A stretch of 64,000 nt of DNA from Croceitalea dokdonensis DOKDO 023 (lineage in GTDB: Bacteria > Bacteroidota > Bacteroidia > Flavobacteriales > Flavobacteriaceae), in contig NZ_LDJX01000003.1 in NCBI RefSeq assembly GCF_001306415.1, positions 124,001-188,000 on the forward strand, in the 5' to 3' direction. The position numbers and the translations under genes are program-made. Positions 8,018 through 16,401 of the stretch are shown here, piece by piece. Position 1 is the stretch's first letter. Each line of letters starts with the position of its first letter. Under the pieces are notes generated by a model, which worked only from the letters and a program-made list of their open reading frames with translations, was not told the DNA's origin and searched no databases.

Positions 8018-10375
8018 CTAGTGAAATTTACCAAATTTTAATCCCAAAAAGAAGGTTCTGGGTGCATCCGGGCCATAGACATAATCAGAATCTCTAGTAG
8101 GGCCTACATCAAAATCGTCCTGAAAGCTATTGAAGAGATTGGTGACCCCGCCAGAAACGGTCACCATAAAATCGTCGTTAAAATCAAAATGGGACTCTAA
8201 TTTAAGGTTGAGGTCAAAGAAGGTTCCAGATTCGTTCAAGGCCAAGAATCCCGTTTCGCTTATGACCCGTGGTACCGTCATATTACCGGTGTAGGTACCC
8301 GTTATGTCCACGTTAAAGGCCTTATTGGGAATCCAGGTGGAATTAAAATAGCCATAAAAATTGGGAACGCGAACAAATTGTTCCACGGATAAATCCGATT
8401 CCCCTACAGTGCCATCACTCTCAAAAAGCAATTGGGGGGCGTCCCATTGGGCACGTTGCAGGGTGCCGCCCACTTGAAATTGCCAATTGGGGTTTGGGGA
8501 GAGCCCAAATTCAAAATTGGCCCCAAACACTCGGGCACCCTCACCATTGCGGACTTCCTCCAAAATGGCCCCGTTTTCCAAAACTGCCCCTGTGCTCACC
8601 AAGGTAAAAGGGTTTTCCAAGGTGGTATAAAATCCTTCTATCAAAAAATCCATTTGGAGTACGTTCACGGTCTTTGCATAATTCAAGGAGCCGGTAAATG
8701 CATTGGAATATTCGGTCTCCAATCCTTCCGATAGAATAACGAATTGCGGCTCGCCGCCCACACTGGAGATATGCAAGTCTTCATTAAACGCCTGTGGTGC
8801 CCTAAATCCCCTGGCATAGCCACCGCGCACCCTTAAGGATTCCGTAAGCTTGTATGACAGCGTGAGGCGGGGGGAAACGGCAGTTTGGTCCAAATCCACA
8901 TTACGTGATATACCACCAATGGTATAATCTCCATTGACGCTGACGCGGTCCAGACGACCGCCCAACATGGCCGTAAAGTTGGAAGTAGGTTTCCATTCGT
9001 ACTGGGCATAGCCGCCCAAGGCTTGTACGTTTTGGTCAATGGTCCTGTTATATCCCGGTATTTGGTCCTCTGTGGAGTTAATGTTAAGCTCGGCACCTGT
9101 CGTTAAAACATCATCGTTCTTAAACGTTTTGTTCCACTGTAGCCCATTGACCCAGGCAAGGTCTTTTGTAGTTCCAAAGGCATTATTGGCGGTGATACTG
9201 TCTTGTTTGGTTCTTCCACCGCCCAATCCGCCATAGTAACTGTCCCTGTTGGTGTAGGAGGCAGATGTGTATGCCTGAAATTTACGTGTGTTTTCTGGGT
9301 TGTTGATTTCGTAATCTATCCCACCAATAAAAGTGTCATGGTCCAGTTCTTCCGTGATGTCCGTAAATTGGGGAGCAAGGTCCAAGCGATCACCGCCCCT
9401 TCTGTATTCCCGTATGGCATTGAGGTTCATAGAGAGCCTGCTCAGGTCCGTTGGTCTCACAAACCCCTTGGCACCCACCGTGGTGTTCCTTATCTCTACC
9501 AGTTCCGTAAAGCCATCATCATTGGCATCAAACGCATCCCGATTTCTGTAGGTACCAAAAAGTGTCACCCCGCTATTCAGGTCGTCTGCCACGTTAGAGG
9601 TATTAAAGTTCACCATGCGATCTATTGCCTTACCGCCAATACTGGCCAAGCTGCTCCCTATTTCCCAGGTGTTGAGAACAGGGTCTTTGGTGATGATGTT
9701 CACCGTACCTGCAATGGCATTGGAACCATACAGGGCAGAACCTCCGCTGCGCACTACTTCCACACGTTCAATGGTATTGGTAGGTATTTGTTCCAGTCCA
9801 TAAACCCCAAGTAAGGAGGTATAAATTGGTCTACTGTTTAATAATATTTGGGTGTAACCACCATCCAGACCATTTAAGCGTACCTGGGTAAAGCCGCAAT
9901 TTTGGCAGTTGGTCTCCACGCGCACCCCTGGGGTAAAGTTTAGCCCCTCTGCCACCGTTAAGGATTGTGTTGCGGTAAACAGCCTTGGTTTTAAGGTAGA
10001 TACCACTACGGGCGCGCTACGCCTCTCCACACGGTTTCTAGTGGCGCTTACTACAACCTCCTCCAGGCCTAGGATGTCTAGGACCAAAGAGATGTTTAGG
10101 ATTTGGGCTTCGCTTTCGGTTATGGAAATGGTTCTTTTTACGGTACGGTATCCTTGGGCCTGCACCACTACGGTCACATCCCCTGCCGTTAGCCTAAAAC
10201 TGTAGTTCCCGTCTTTATCGGCCACGGTACCATAGTTGGTGTTTTGTACATAAATGCTGGCAAAGGGTACGCCTTCCCCATTATGGGTTATGGTGCCTGA
10301 AAGGGTGGCGGATTGCCCCCAGAGGATTTGCCCTATGGCCAATAGAACTATCAATATATATTTTTTAATCATCAA
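8018..10375 (-). CDS. TonB-dependent outer membrane receptor, probable metal-chelate importer
   Basis: This 785-aa receptor has a signal peptide (to about residue 20) and a carboxypeptidase-regulatory-like domain (about 22-95; GVPFASIYVQNTNYGTVADK). A TonB-box-like EEVVVSATR is at about 104-112. The plug follows (about 120-230; LNGLDGGYTQILLNSRPI, GSNAIAGTVNIITK), then a 22-strand barrel ending in an aromatic residue pattern (FFLGLKFGKF). It is divergent from a DtxR/MntR-like regulator and a ZIP transporter, and its start lies 9 bases from a perfect palindrome, so import of a chelated metal (Fe, Mn or Zn) under that regulator is likely. The exact substrate is unknown. Confidence 0.9.
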   Translation of the reverse strand: MMIKKYILIVLLAIGQILWGQSATLSGTITHNGEGVPFASIYVQNTNYGTVADKDGNYSFRLTAGDVTVVVQAQGYRTVKRTISITESEAQILNISLVLDILGLEEVVVSATRNRVERRSAPVVVSTLKPRLFTATQSLTVAEGLNFTPGVRVETNCQNCGFTQVRLNGLDGGYTQILLNSRPIYTSLLGVYGLEQIPTNTIERVEVVRSGGSALYGSNAIAGTVNIITKDPVLNTWEIGSSLASIGGKAIDRMVNFNTSNVADDLNSGVTLFGTYRNRDAFDANDDGFTELVEIRNTTVGAKGFVRPTDLSRLSMNLNAIREYRRGGDRLDLAPQFTDITEELDHDTFIGGIDYEINNPENTRKFQAYTSASYTNRDSYYGGLGGGRTKQDSITANNAFGTTKDLAWVNGLQWNKTFKNDDVLTTGAELNINSTEDQIPGYNRTIDQNVQALGGYAQYEWKPTSNFTAMLGGRLDRVSVNGDYTIGGISRNVDLDQTAVSPRLTLSYKLTESLRVRGGYARGFRAPQAFNEDLHISSVGGEPQFVILSEGLETEYSNAFTGSLNYAKTVNVLQMDFLIEGFYTTLENPFTLVSTGAVLENGAILEEVRNGEGARVFGANFEFGLSPNPNWQFQVGGTLQRAQWDAPQLLFESDGTVGESDLSVEQFVRVPNFYGYFNSTWIPNKAFNVDITGTYTGNMTVPRVISETGFLALNESGTFFDLNLKLESHFDFNDDFMVTVSGGVTNLFNSFQDDFDVGPTRDSDYVYGPDAPRTFFLGLKFGKFH

Positions 10376-10383
10376 AATTAAAA

Positions 10384-10399
10384 TTTAGACAAATCTAAA
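10384..10399. promoter_or_regulatory. candidate DtxR/MntR-type operator
   Basis: This is a perfect palindrome, TTTAGA-CAAA-TCTAAA, lying between the divergent TonB receptor and dtxR-like genes. On the minus strand the bases 10390-10397 read TAGATTTG, which fits the Bacteroidetes -7 element TAnnTTTG, so a bound repressor would cover the receptor promoter. On the plus strand a TATTTTTG (10424-10431) could serve the regulator gene. The half-site resembles the TTTAG/CTAAA arms of known DtxR-family boxes. Binding is inferred. Confidence 0.65.
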
Positions 10400-10466
10400 A
10401 ATATGTTTTTATAAATAAAAATGTATTTTTGGTGAAAGCTATTTGCGAGGCCTTAATTTTTTTTGG

Positions 10467-11123
10467 ATGACACGAGCAGAAGAAAACTACATCAAAGCCA
10501 TTTTTCATTTGGGGGGTCATGGAGGGACGCTAATTTCTACCAATGCCCTTGCCGCTGAAATGGAGACCAAACCTTCCTCAGTTACGGATATGGCTAAAAG
10601 ATTAGGGGACAAACAGCTACTGGACTATGTGCCTTACCAAGGGGTTTGCCTTACCCAAAAAGGAGTTAAAACGGCTCTGGCAGTGATTAGAAAACACCGC
10701 CTTTGGGAAGTATTTTTGGTAAAGAAGTTGGATTTTACATGGGATGAGGTGCACGAGGTAGCGGAACAATTAGAGCATATCAAAAGTGAAAAATTGATAG
10801 ATAAGCTTGATGCCCTATTGGATTTTCCCAAATATGATCCCCATGGAGATCCCATTCCCACCAAAAACGGGGAATTTTTAGAACGGGATAAAGAACTCTT
10901 AAGTGACATTCCCATTCCCTCCTCCGGAATCTGTTTGGGGGTCAAGGATACCTCGGCCAGTTTTTTAAAGTTCTTGGATAAAAACCGCATTGCATTGGGA
11001 GATAAGATAACCGTGATGGAAAAAGAAGCTTTTGATGATTCCCTCCGCATTAAAATAGGGAATCGGGAGCTTCAGATATCCAATCAAATAGCCACCAACC
11101 TGTATGTTAAAATAGAAGCCTGA
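10467..11123 (+). CDS. DtxR/MntR-family metal-dependent transcriptional repressor
   Basis: This 218-aa regulator of metal uptake has an N-terminal winged helix (about residues 1-60; TRAEENYIKAIFHLG, LAAEMETKPSSVTDMAKRLG), the iron-dependent repressor dimerisation and metal-binding domain (about 65-140; VFLVKKLDFTWDEVHEVAEQLEHI, with metal-ligand-like His and Glu residues and DPHGDPIP), and a C-terminal FeoA/SH3-like domain (about 150-218). The ATG at 10467 is chosen over a TTG at 10443 because the family starts at this point. Its stop overlaps the ZIP start (TGATG), so both are one operon. The palindrome at 10384-10399 is the likely operator. Confidence 0.92.
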   Translation: MTRAEENYIKAIFHLGGHGGTLISTNALAAEMETKPSSVTDMAKRLGDKQLLDYVPYQGVCLTQKGVKTALAVIRKHRLWEVFLVKKLDFTWDEVHEVAEQLEHIKSEKLIDKLDALLDFPKYDPHGDPIPTKNGEFLERDKELLSDIPIPSSGICLGVKDTSASFLKFLDKNRIALGDKITVMEKEAFDDSLRIKIGNRELQISNQIATNLYVKIEA

Positions 11124-11944
11124 TGGAACAGATAATAGCCTATTTTGAAGCAATAAATCCCATTTTAGGTGCATTTTACGCTACTCTTTTTACCTGGGGA
11201 CTAACGGCTGCCGGTGCCGGATTGGTTTTTTTATTTAAAAACCCAAGTAGGGCTCTCATGGATGCCATGTTGGGTTTTACCGGCGGTGTTATGGTGGCTG
11301 CAAGTTTTTGGAGTTTGTTGGCCCCCGGCATAGAGATGAGTCCAGGGGAAGGCTTTGTTAAGGTGATTCCTGCGGCGGTTGGATTTCTGTTGGGTGCTTT
11401 TTTCCTGTTTGGGTTGGATAAGGTACTGCCTCATTTACACCTAAATTTTAAGGAGGCCGAAGCAGAGGGAATTAAATCGCCTTGGCATAGGACTACCTTG
11501 CTCACCTTGGCCATAACACTTCATAATATACCAGAGGGTTTGGCAGTGGGTGTTCTTTTTGGGGGCGTTGCCGCCGGATTTGACGGGACTACCATTGGGG
11601 GTGCCGTAGCCCTGGCCTTGGGTATTGGCCTTCAGAATTTTCCAGAGGGCTTCGCAGTAGCCATGCCCCTTAGAAGGCAAGGCCTATCTAGAAGGCGAAG
11701 TTTTCTGTACGGCCAGGCTTCCGCAATTGTGGAACCCATAGCTGCGGTCATTGGAGCGTGGGCGGTCATCACCTTTCAGCCCATTTTGCCATATGCCTTG
11801 GCCTTTGCTGCCGGTGCCATGATTTTTGTGGTCGTGGAAGAAGTAATACCGGAAACACAGCAGGACAAACATTCAGATGTTGCCGTGATGGGGTTTATCG
11901 GTGGGTTTATTGTGATGATGACCCTAGACGTAGGACTTGGCTAA
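11123..11944 (+). CDS. ZIP family metal transporter (ZupT-like)
   Basis: This 273-aa inner-membrane protein imports divalent cations, typically zinc, iron or manganese. It has about eight transmembrane segments. The two metal-site helices are clear: TLHNIPEGLAVGVLFGG (about residues 133-150) and GLQNFPEGFAVAMPLRR (about 173-189), both with the ZIP pattern of N-(I/F)-P-E-G. A histidine-bearing loop (LPHLHLNF) precedes them. Start and stop of the dtxR-like gene overlap it by one base, which ties expression to that repressor. Confidence 0.93.
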   Translation: MEQIIAYFEAINPILGAFYATLFTWGLTAAGAGLVFLFKNPSRALMDAMLGFTGGVMVAASFWSLLAPGIEMSPGEGFVKVIPAAVGFLLGAFFLFGLDKVLPHLHLNFKEAEAEGIKSPWHRTTLLTLAITLHNIPEGLAVGVLFGGVAAGFDGTTIGGAVALALGIGLQNFPEGFAVAMPLRRQGLSRRRSFLYGQASAIVEPIAAVIGAWAVITFQPILPYALAFAAGAMIFVVVEEVIPETQQDKHSDVAVMGFIGGFIVMMTLDVGLG

Positions 11945-12017
11945 AACACCATCCAACTGTTAGCATGACTTGTTTTAATGACCAATCATCAAAATCAAAC
12001 ATATTCTCCCAATGATG

Positions 12018-12027
12018 TTTACCTTTG
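12018..12027 (+). promoter_or_regulatory. candidate Bacteroidetes -7 element of the Pel-like locus
   Basis: The bases TTTACCTTTG contain TACCTTTG, matching TAnnTTTG, 17 bases before the ATG at 12045. No good -33 TTTG was found at the expected distance, so the call is tentative. The same ten bases recur at 13105-13114 ahead of the PelF gene. Confidence 0.4.
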
Positions 12028-12044
12028 TTCCCTAAGTTTAATTC

Positions 12045-13061
12045 ATGTACGTCAAAAGCATTTTTAAATTCTTGATTATGGGTTTTGCAGTTCTAAACTG
12101 CTCCCAAAAGGGTAACTTGGATACGGATGAGGAAGTATCTGTGGTTAATAACCTGTTTTACAGAGATGAAATGCGCACGTTTATCCAGAATATTAGTGCA
12201 CATGCCAAGGCTAAAAAACCGGGTTTTGCCATTATTCCGCAAAATGGCATTGAACTCGTAACCACCAACGGGCTGCCCACAAGTGCTATAGAAATGGACT
12301 ATTTAAGCAGTATTGATGCCCATGGGCAGGAATCCTTGTTTTATGGGGATACACGGGATAACGGTAAGACAAAGGAATCACGTTCCACCTATTTAATGAA
12401 TCTCCTGGACATCTCAAAGAATACCGGGAATACGATTATTGTAACCGATTATTGTAGCACTGAGAGTAAGGTGGATGATAGCTATGCATTAAACCTACAA
12501 CACGGTTATGTAGGATTTGCGGCCGATGATAGAAACTTGACCACAATACCTGCATACCCCCAAGAGCCTATTTTGGTGAACGATGAAAATATCCAAGACA
12601 TCCAAAGCGTAAAAAACCATATTTTTCTTTTAAACTACGCAAAGTTCCCAACCAAGGAAGCATTGATTGCCGCCTTAAAGAATACCAATTATGATCTTTT
12701 GGTATTGGATGCCTTTTTTAATGATGGTTCGCCCTTTACCGCGGATGATGTAGCCCAATTAAAACAAAAACAGAACGGTGGGGACCGGCTGGTGGTGAGC
12801 TATATGTCTATTGGAGAGGCCGAGGATTATAGGGGATATTGGGACCTGAATTGGGATTTTGAGGCACCGGATTGGCTCGGAGAGGAAAACCCAAGATGGA
12901 AGGGAAATTACAAGGTAAAATATTGGGACCAAGACTGGCAAGACCTTATTGCGTTTTCAGAAACTTCATACCTCAACGGTATCATAAATGCAGGTTTTGA
13001 TGGCGTCTATATGGACATCGTCGATGCTTTTGAACATTTTGAGGAATTAGAGGGAAACTAG
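12045..13061 (+). CDS. GH114-like TIM-barrel lipoprotein (putative endo-alpha-1,4-polygalactosaminidase family)
   Basis: This 338-aa lipoprotein has the lipobox VLNC at residues 16-19. The rest is a glycoside-hydrolase-like TIM barrel of the GH114/TM1410 type: YDLLVLDAFF (a beta-strand with paired Asp), VVSYMSIGEAEDYRGYW, a tryptophan-rich loop NPRWKGNYKVKYWDQDW, and GFDGVYMDIVDAFEHFE at the C-terminus. Pel systems use a related hydrolase domain in PelA. Its place just before the PelF gene suggests trimming or release of the polymer in the periplasm or at the outer membrane. The two acidic catalytic residues are inferred, not proven. Confidence 0.75.
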   Translation: MYVKSIFKFLIMGFAVLNCSQKGNLDTDEEVSVVNNLFYRDEMRTFIQNISAHAKAKKPGFAIIPQNGIELVTTNGLPTSAIEMDYLSSIDAHGQESLFYGDTRDNGKTKESRSTYLMNLLDISKNTGNTIIVTDYCSTESKVDDSYALNLQHGYVGFAADDRNLTTIPAYPQEPILVNDENIQDIQSVKNHIFLLNYAKFPTKEALIAALKNTNYDLLVLDAFFNDGSPFTADDVAQLKQKQNGGDRLVVSYMSIGEAEDYRGYWDLNWDFEAPDWLGEENPRWKGNYKVKYWDQDWQDLIAFSETSYLNGIINAGFDGVYMDIVDAFEHFEELEGN

Positions 13062-13104
13062 TCTTGTAAGAAAACTTGGAACAACCTTCCCTTCAAAGGA
13101 TAAT

Positions 13105-13114
13105 TTTACCTTTG
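13105..13114 (+). promoter_or_regulatory. candidate -7 element before the PelF gene
   Basis: TTTACCTTTG repeats exactly the ten bases found at 12018-12027. A TTG at 13076-13078 lies further upstream than the usual spacing, so only the -7 box is supported. Confidence 0.4.
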
Positions 13115-13159
13115 GTCTTGCAAAATTGATAGCACCATACTTCTGTGCTTTTTTTGTAA

Positions 13160-13187
13160 GTACGTTTAGAACTGACCGTTAACGTAC
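13160..13187 (+). repeat. inverted repeat just upstream of the PelF start
   Basis: GTACGTT (13160-13166) and AACGTAC (13181-13187) form a perfect 7-bp inverted repeat around 14 bases, ending 5 bases before the TTG start at 13193. As RNA it could shield the ribosome-binding region; as DNA it could be an operator. Confidence 0.5.
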
Positions 13188-13192
13188 ATACT

Positions 13193-14806
13193 TTGGAGCA
13201 CAAAAAAAATGTCTTATTAATTACTGAGGGCACCTATCCGTATATGGGTGGGGGTGTATCCACATGGGCGCATCACCTTACCCAACGTATCACCGGGTAC
13301 GATTTTTCCATTTATTCCCTAAATGCGGATGTGGTAGATGAACCAAAGTTTGTATTGGGCAGTTCTGTCAAAGAGGTGCTACAAGTACCCATGTGGGCAC
13401 CAGAAGAACCCTATGACTGTGTAGATTACAACCAGAAATATTCCCAAATCTTACTTAGGCGGGAACGAACCAATGCTGCGGTAATCATTAACCGCTTTCT
13501 ACCACACTTTAAAAAATTTTTAGCATATACCTTTTTTCCTGAAACTACGCAGGACGATGCTGAACAAAGTGGCTTGCTGGAGGCCTTTCAACGAATGTGG
13601 TCATTTTTTGAAGTCTATGATTATAAAACCACGATGGTCAGTGAACAGGTTTGGAGTTGTTTTAAGAACAATTTAATTGCCCATTGGCCAAAGCAGGAAA
13701 TGGCAGGGGTAAAATTAATGGATTTGACCATGGCGCTCCGTTTGCTGTTCAGGTACCTGATACCTTTGGCCATTAAAGTGCCCAAGTCCGATGTTTCCCA
13801 CCTTACCATTGCCGGTATTGGGATTATCCCGGCCTTAAAGCAAAAACAACAATTTGGCAATCCTATCATATTAACGGAACATGGGGTGTTTATTCGCGAG
13901 CGAATGATAGCGATAAGCAATACGGATTATTCCCAATTTTTAAAGAAGGTTTTGATTCGTTTTTCTGAGGCAATGACCAGACTTACCTATGCCCAAAGCG
14001 ATAAAATTATCTCCGTAAGTAAGTTTAACGTCATTTGGGAACAACGTTATGGTGCAGATGTCTCAAGAATACAGGTAATCTACAACGGTGTGGACCATCA
14101 ATTATTTGCCCCGCAAGAGGATAGCACAAAAAAAGAAAGACCTACCGTTGTTGCGGCTGCAAGAATCTTTGAGCTCAAGGATATTTTAACGATGATCAAA
14201 ACCTGTGCCTACGTAAAAAAAACCATCCCTAATGTTCATTTTCTGGTTTATGGTGATAAAACTGCGGTTCCGGATTATACACAAAGCTGTGAAGCAATGA
14301 TTGCAAAATTGGGGGTAAAAGCCAATTTTAGTTTGGCGGGTTACCATGATACCCCAAGTGCTCTTTTTCATGAGGGCGATATCTCCATTCTCACCTCCAT
14401 ATCCGAGGGTTTCCCTTTTACGGTCATTGAATCCATGAGTTGCGGCATTCCTATTGTTGCAACAGATGTGGGTGGGGTTGCTGAGGCCATTGAAGACGGT
14501 GTTACTGGTTTTATTTGCAAACCTAAAGACCATAAAAGCCTTGGAAAAAGGGTCGTTCAGTTATTGGATGATGTTAAACTAAGGGAACAGATGGGTGCCA
14601 ATGCCAGGAACAAGGTTTTGGAATCCTTTACCATTGAGAAGTTTACGGAATCCTTCTCTAACGCTTATGCGGAGGTGCTGGACACCCCTAAACTTAAATC
14701 ACTAAAGAAAAAAGATAAAGGCAAAAAAAATAAGAAAGACAAGAAAGGCAGTAAAGACAGGAAAAAGAAGCAAAAGAAATCAACTAAATCAGTACAAACG
14801 ATTTAA
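13193..14806 (+). CDS. pelF: PelF-type GT4 glycosyltransferase
   Basis: This cytoplasmic enzyme polymerises nucleotide sugars for a Pel-like exopolysaccharide. The PelF hallmark near the N-terminus is plain: ITEGTYPYMGGGVSTWAHHL (residues 10-29). The acceptor region includes LTEHGVFIRERM, and the GT4 donor site shows SEGFPFTVIESMSCGIPIV with the E-x7-E pattern. At 537 aa it is longer than usual because of a lysine-rich tail from about residue 500 (KKKDKGKKNKKDKKG). The frame is open only from 13160 and has no ATG, so the TTG at 13193 is the start. It is followed 11 bases later by the PelG-like gene. Confidence 0.9.
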   Translation: MEHKKNVLLITEGTYPYMGGGVSTWAHHLTQRITGYDFSIYSLNADVVDEPKFVLGSSVKEVLQVPMWAPEEPYDCVDYNQKYSQILLRRERTNAAVIINRFLPHFKKFLAYTFFPETTQDDAEQSGLLEAFQRMWSFFEVYDYKTTMVSEQVWSCFKNNLIAHWPKQEMAGVKLMDLTMALRLLFRYLIPLAIKVPKSDVSHLTIAGIGIIPALKQKQQFGNPIILTEHGVFIRERMIAISNTDYSQFLKKVLIRFSEAMTRLTYAQSDKIISVSKFNVIWEQRYGADVSRIQVIYNGVDHQLFAPQEDSTKKERPTVVAAARIFELKDILTMIKTCAYVKKTIPNVHFLVYGDKTAVPDYTQSCEAMIAKLGVKANFSLAGYHDTPSALFHEGDISILTSISEGFPFTVIESMSCGIPIVATDVGGVAEAIEDGVTGFICKPKDHKSLGKRVVQLLDDVKLREQMGANARNKVLESFTIEKFTESFSNAYAEVLDTPKLKSLKKKDKGKKNKKDKKGSKDRKKKQKKSTKSVQTI

Positions 14807-14817
14807 TCATCATCCGG

Positions 14818-16401
14818 TTGGGCAGAAAAAAGAATTTTGAAAAGCTAAAGAAGAAAACCTTTCAACGGGTAGGTATTCCTGTTGGGGAGTGGACCGTTTT
14901 GGCCACCATAGAATCCTTTGGCATACGGGAGGTGGATGCAAAACCGGATTATGGCTATGATTCCTTAGTAGAATTGGCTCATGCCATAGAGGAGTCTATT
15001 GCAGGAAATACCAAGGATTGGCAGAAAGCTTCTAAAAATGGCAGTAAACTCTATCCAGTAAATGCCTACATGCAGGTGCCGGTAAACTGGTTTTTTCAAT
15101 ATTATATCTCTGGTCTCGTACAATTGTTCCCAATCCTTATCCAGATTATCGCCATTATTTATTTTAATTATTCACTTTGGACCTATTTGGATTTTAACCT
15201 GTATCAATCTACCGCCGTGGTACTGGGCGTCATTTTAGGTTTTGTCATCTCTGGTGGGTTTGTACAGGTTATAGGTAGGCAGTCCTTCTTTTACTGGCAG
15301 CACAAAAAATACGATAAAGCCAAAGATGTTATTTATACCTTTTTAAGGTTGGGAGCAAAAGGTATGGTATTGGCTCTTTTGGTATTGATTGCCGTTAATT
15401 TCTTCTTTAATTTATATACCCAACGTTTTATGTTGGTTTTGGTGGTCTATGCTTTTCTGGTAGGATTTTTACTCATTACTTTGGCTCCCTTTCATCCTTT
15501 GAACAAAAGATCGATCATAACCTTGAGTATTTCCGTGGCCACCATTCTGGCCTTGGTGCTTTTTAAGTTTACGGACCTTCATGTTTATTTTACCCACTGG
15601 TTAGGTATTGGCGTGGCCATTTTAATTAACCTCCTTTGTTTAAAGGCCTATCTGCCAAAGCAAAAAATTAGCGAAACCGTAGTACAACGGCCTAGAAAAT
15701 TAATGGTGGCCTACAAAACCTATCGGTATTTCTTTTATGGAATACTCATATTTGTGTTTTTCTTTATTGATCGTTTGTTGGCTTGGTCCGTGAACACGGA
15801 TTTAAACAGTGCATTTATTTTTCAATATGAAAAAAACTACGAGATCGGTATGGACTTGGCCATTCTCATGTTCTTTTCACTCGCGGGAGTTTTGGAATAC
15901 GCCATCAGTACTTACAGTCGTTTGTTGGATCAATGGCAAAAGTCCTTTACTGTTTTGGAGGCCAACCGTTTTAACCAAAAGTTTAAACAGCTGTACAATC
16001 GCCATCTCCTAGTATTTCTGGTGACCAGTGTGGTGGCAGGTTTGTTGATCTATCTCATCATTACCCAACCCTGGGGCTACCTAGCAAATTTTGGGGTAGA
16101 GGTACCCCTTTTGAGCATCCATGTTTGTCTTGTAGGGGCAATAGGCTATGTTTTTCTCACTTTGGGAATGATGAACGTTCTGTACATGTTTACGCTTAAC
16201 CGTTCCAAAGAAGGCTTAAACGCCTTGATTGTGGCTACGTTGGCCAACTTTATCATAGGGTTCTTAAGTAGCCGGTTTATAAGTTATGAATATAGTGTTG
16301 TGGGCTTATTGTTTGGAGCTATGGTCTTTATGGTAATGACAACCCATTCCGTAAAAAAATTCTTTAAAAAAATGGATTACGAATACTATGCGGCATATTA
16401 A
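14818..16401 (+). CDS. pelG: PelG-like polytopic membrane protein (exopolysaccharide flippase)
   Basis: This 527-aa protein has a soluble N-terminus of about 90 residues and then about 12 hydrophobic segments of the MATE/Wzx-like PelG type. Context next to PelF supports a role in moving the polymer across the inner membrane. The N-terminal stretch (VGEWTVLATIESFGIREVDA) is unlike the short glycine-rich start of proteobacterial PelG, so this is a divergent member. The start is a TTG at 14818; no ATG is in frame between it and the PelF stop. The 3' end overlaps the next gene by 14 bases. Confidence 0.75.
   Translation: MGRKKNFEKLKKKTFQRVGIPVGEWTVLATIESFGIREVDAKPDYGYDSLVELAHAIEESIAGNTKDWQKASKNGSKLYPVNAYMQVPVNWFFQYYISGLVQLFPILIQIIAIIYFNYSLWTYLDFNLYQSTAVVLGVILGFVISGGFVQVIGRQSFFYWQHKKYDKAKDVIYTFLRLGAKGMVLALLVLIAVNFFFNLYTQRFMLVLVVYAFLVGFLLITLAPFHPLNKRSIITLSISVATILALVLFKFTDLHVYFTHWLGIGVAILINLLCLKAYLPKQKISETVVQRPRKLMVAYKTYRYFFYGILIFVFFFIDRLLAWSVNTDLNSAFIFQYEKNYEIGMDLAILMFFSLAGVLEYAISTYSRLLDQWQKSFTVLEANRFNQKFKQLYNRHLLVFLVTSVVAGLLIYLIITQPWGYLANFGVEVPLLSIHVCLVGAIGYVFLTLGMMNVLYMFTLNRSKEGLNALIVATLANFIIGFLSSRFISYEYSVVGLLFGAMVFMVMTTHSVKKFFKKMDYEYYAAY

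Noticed and set aside
9203-9814. 203-codon frame opposite to the TonB receptor gene
   Set aside because: It is an antisense shadow of a well-supported receptor gene, without start context or motifs.
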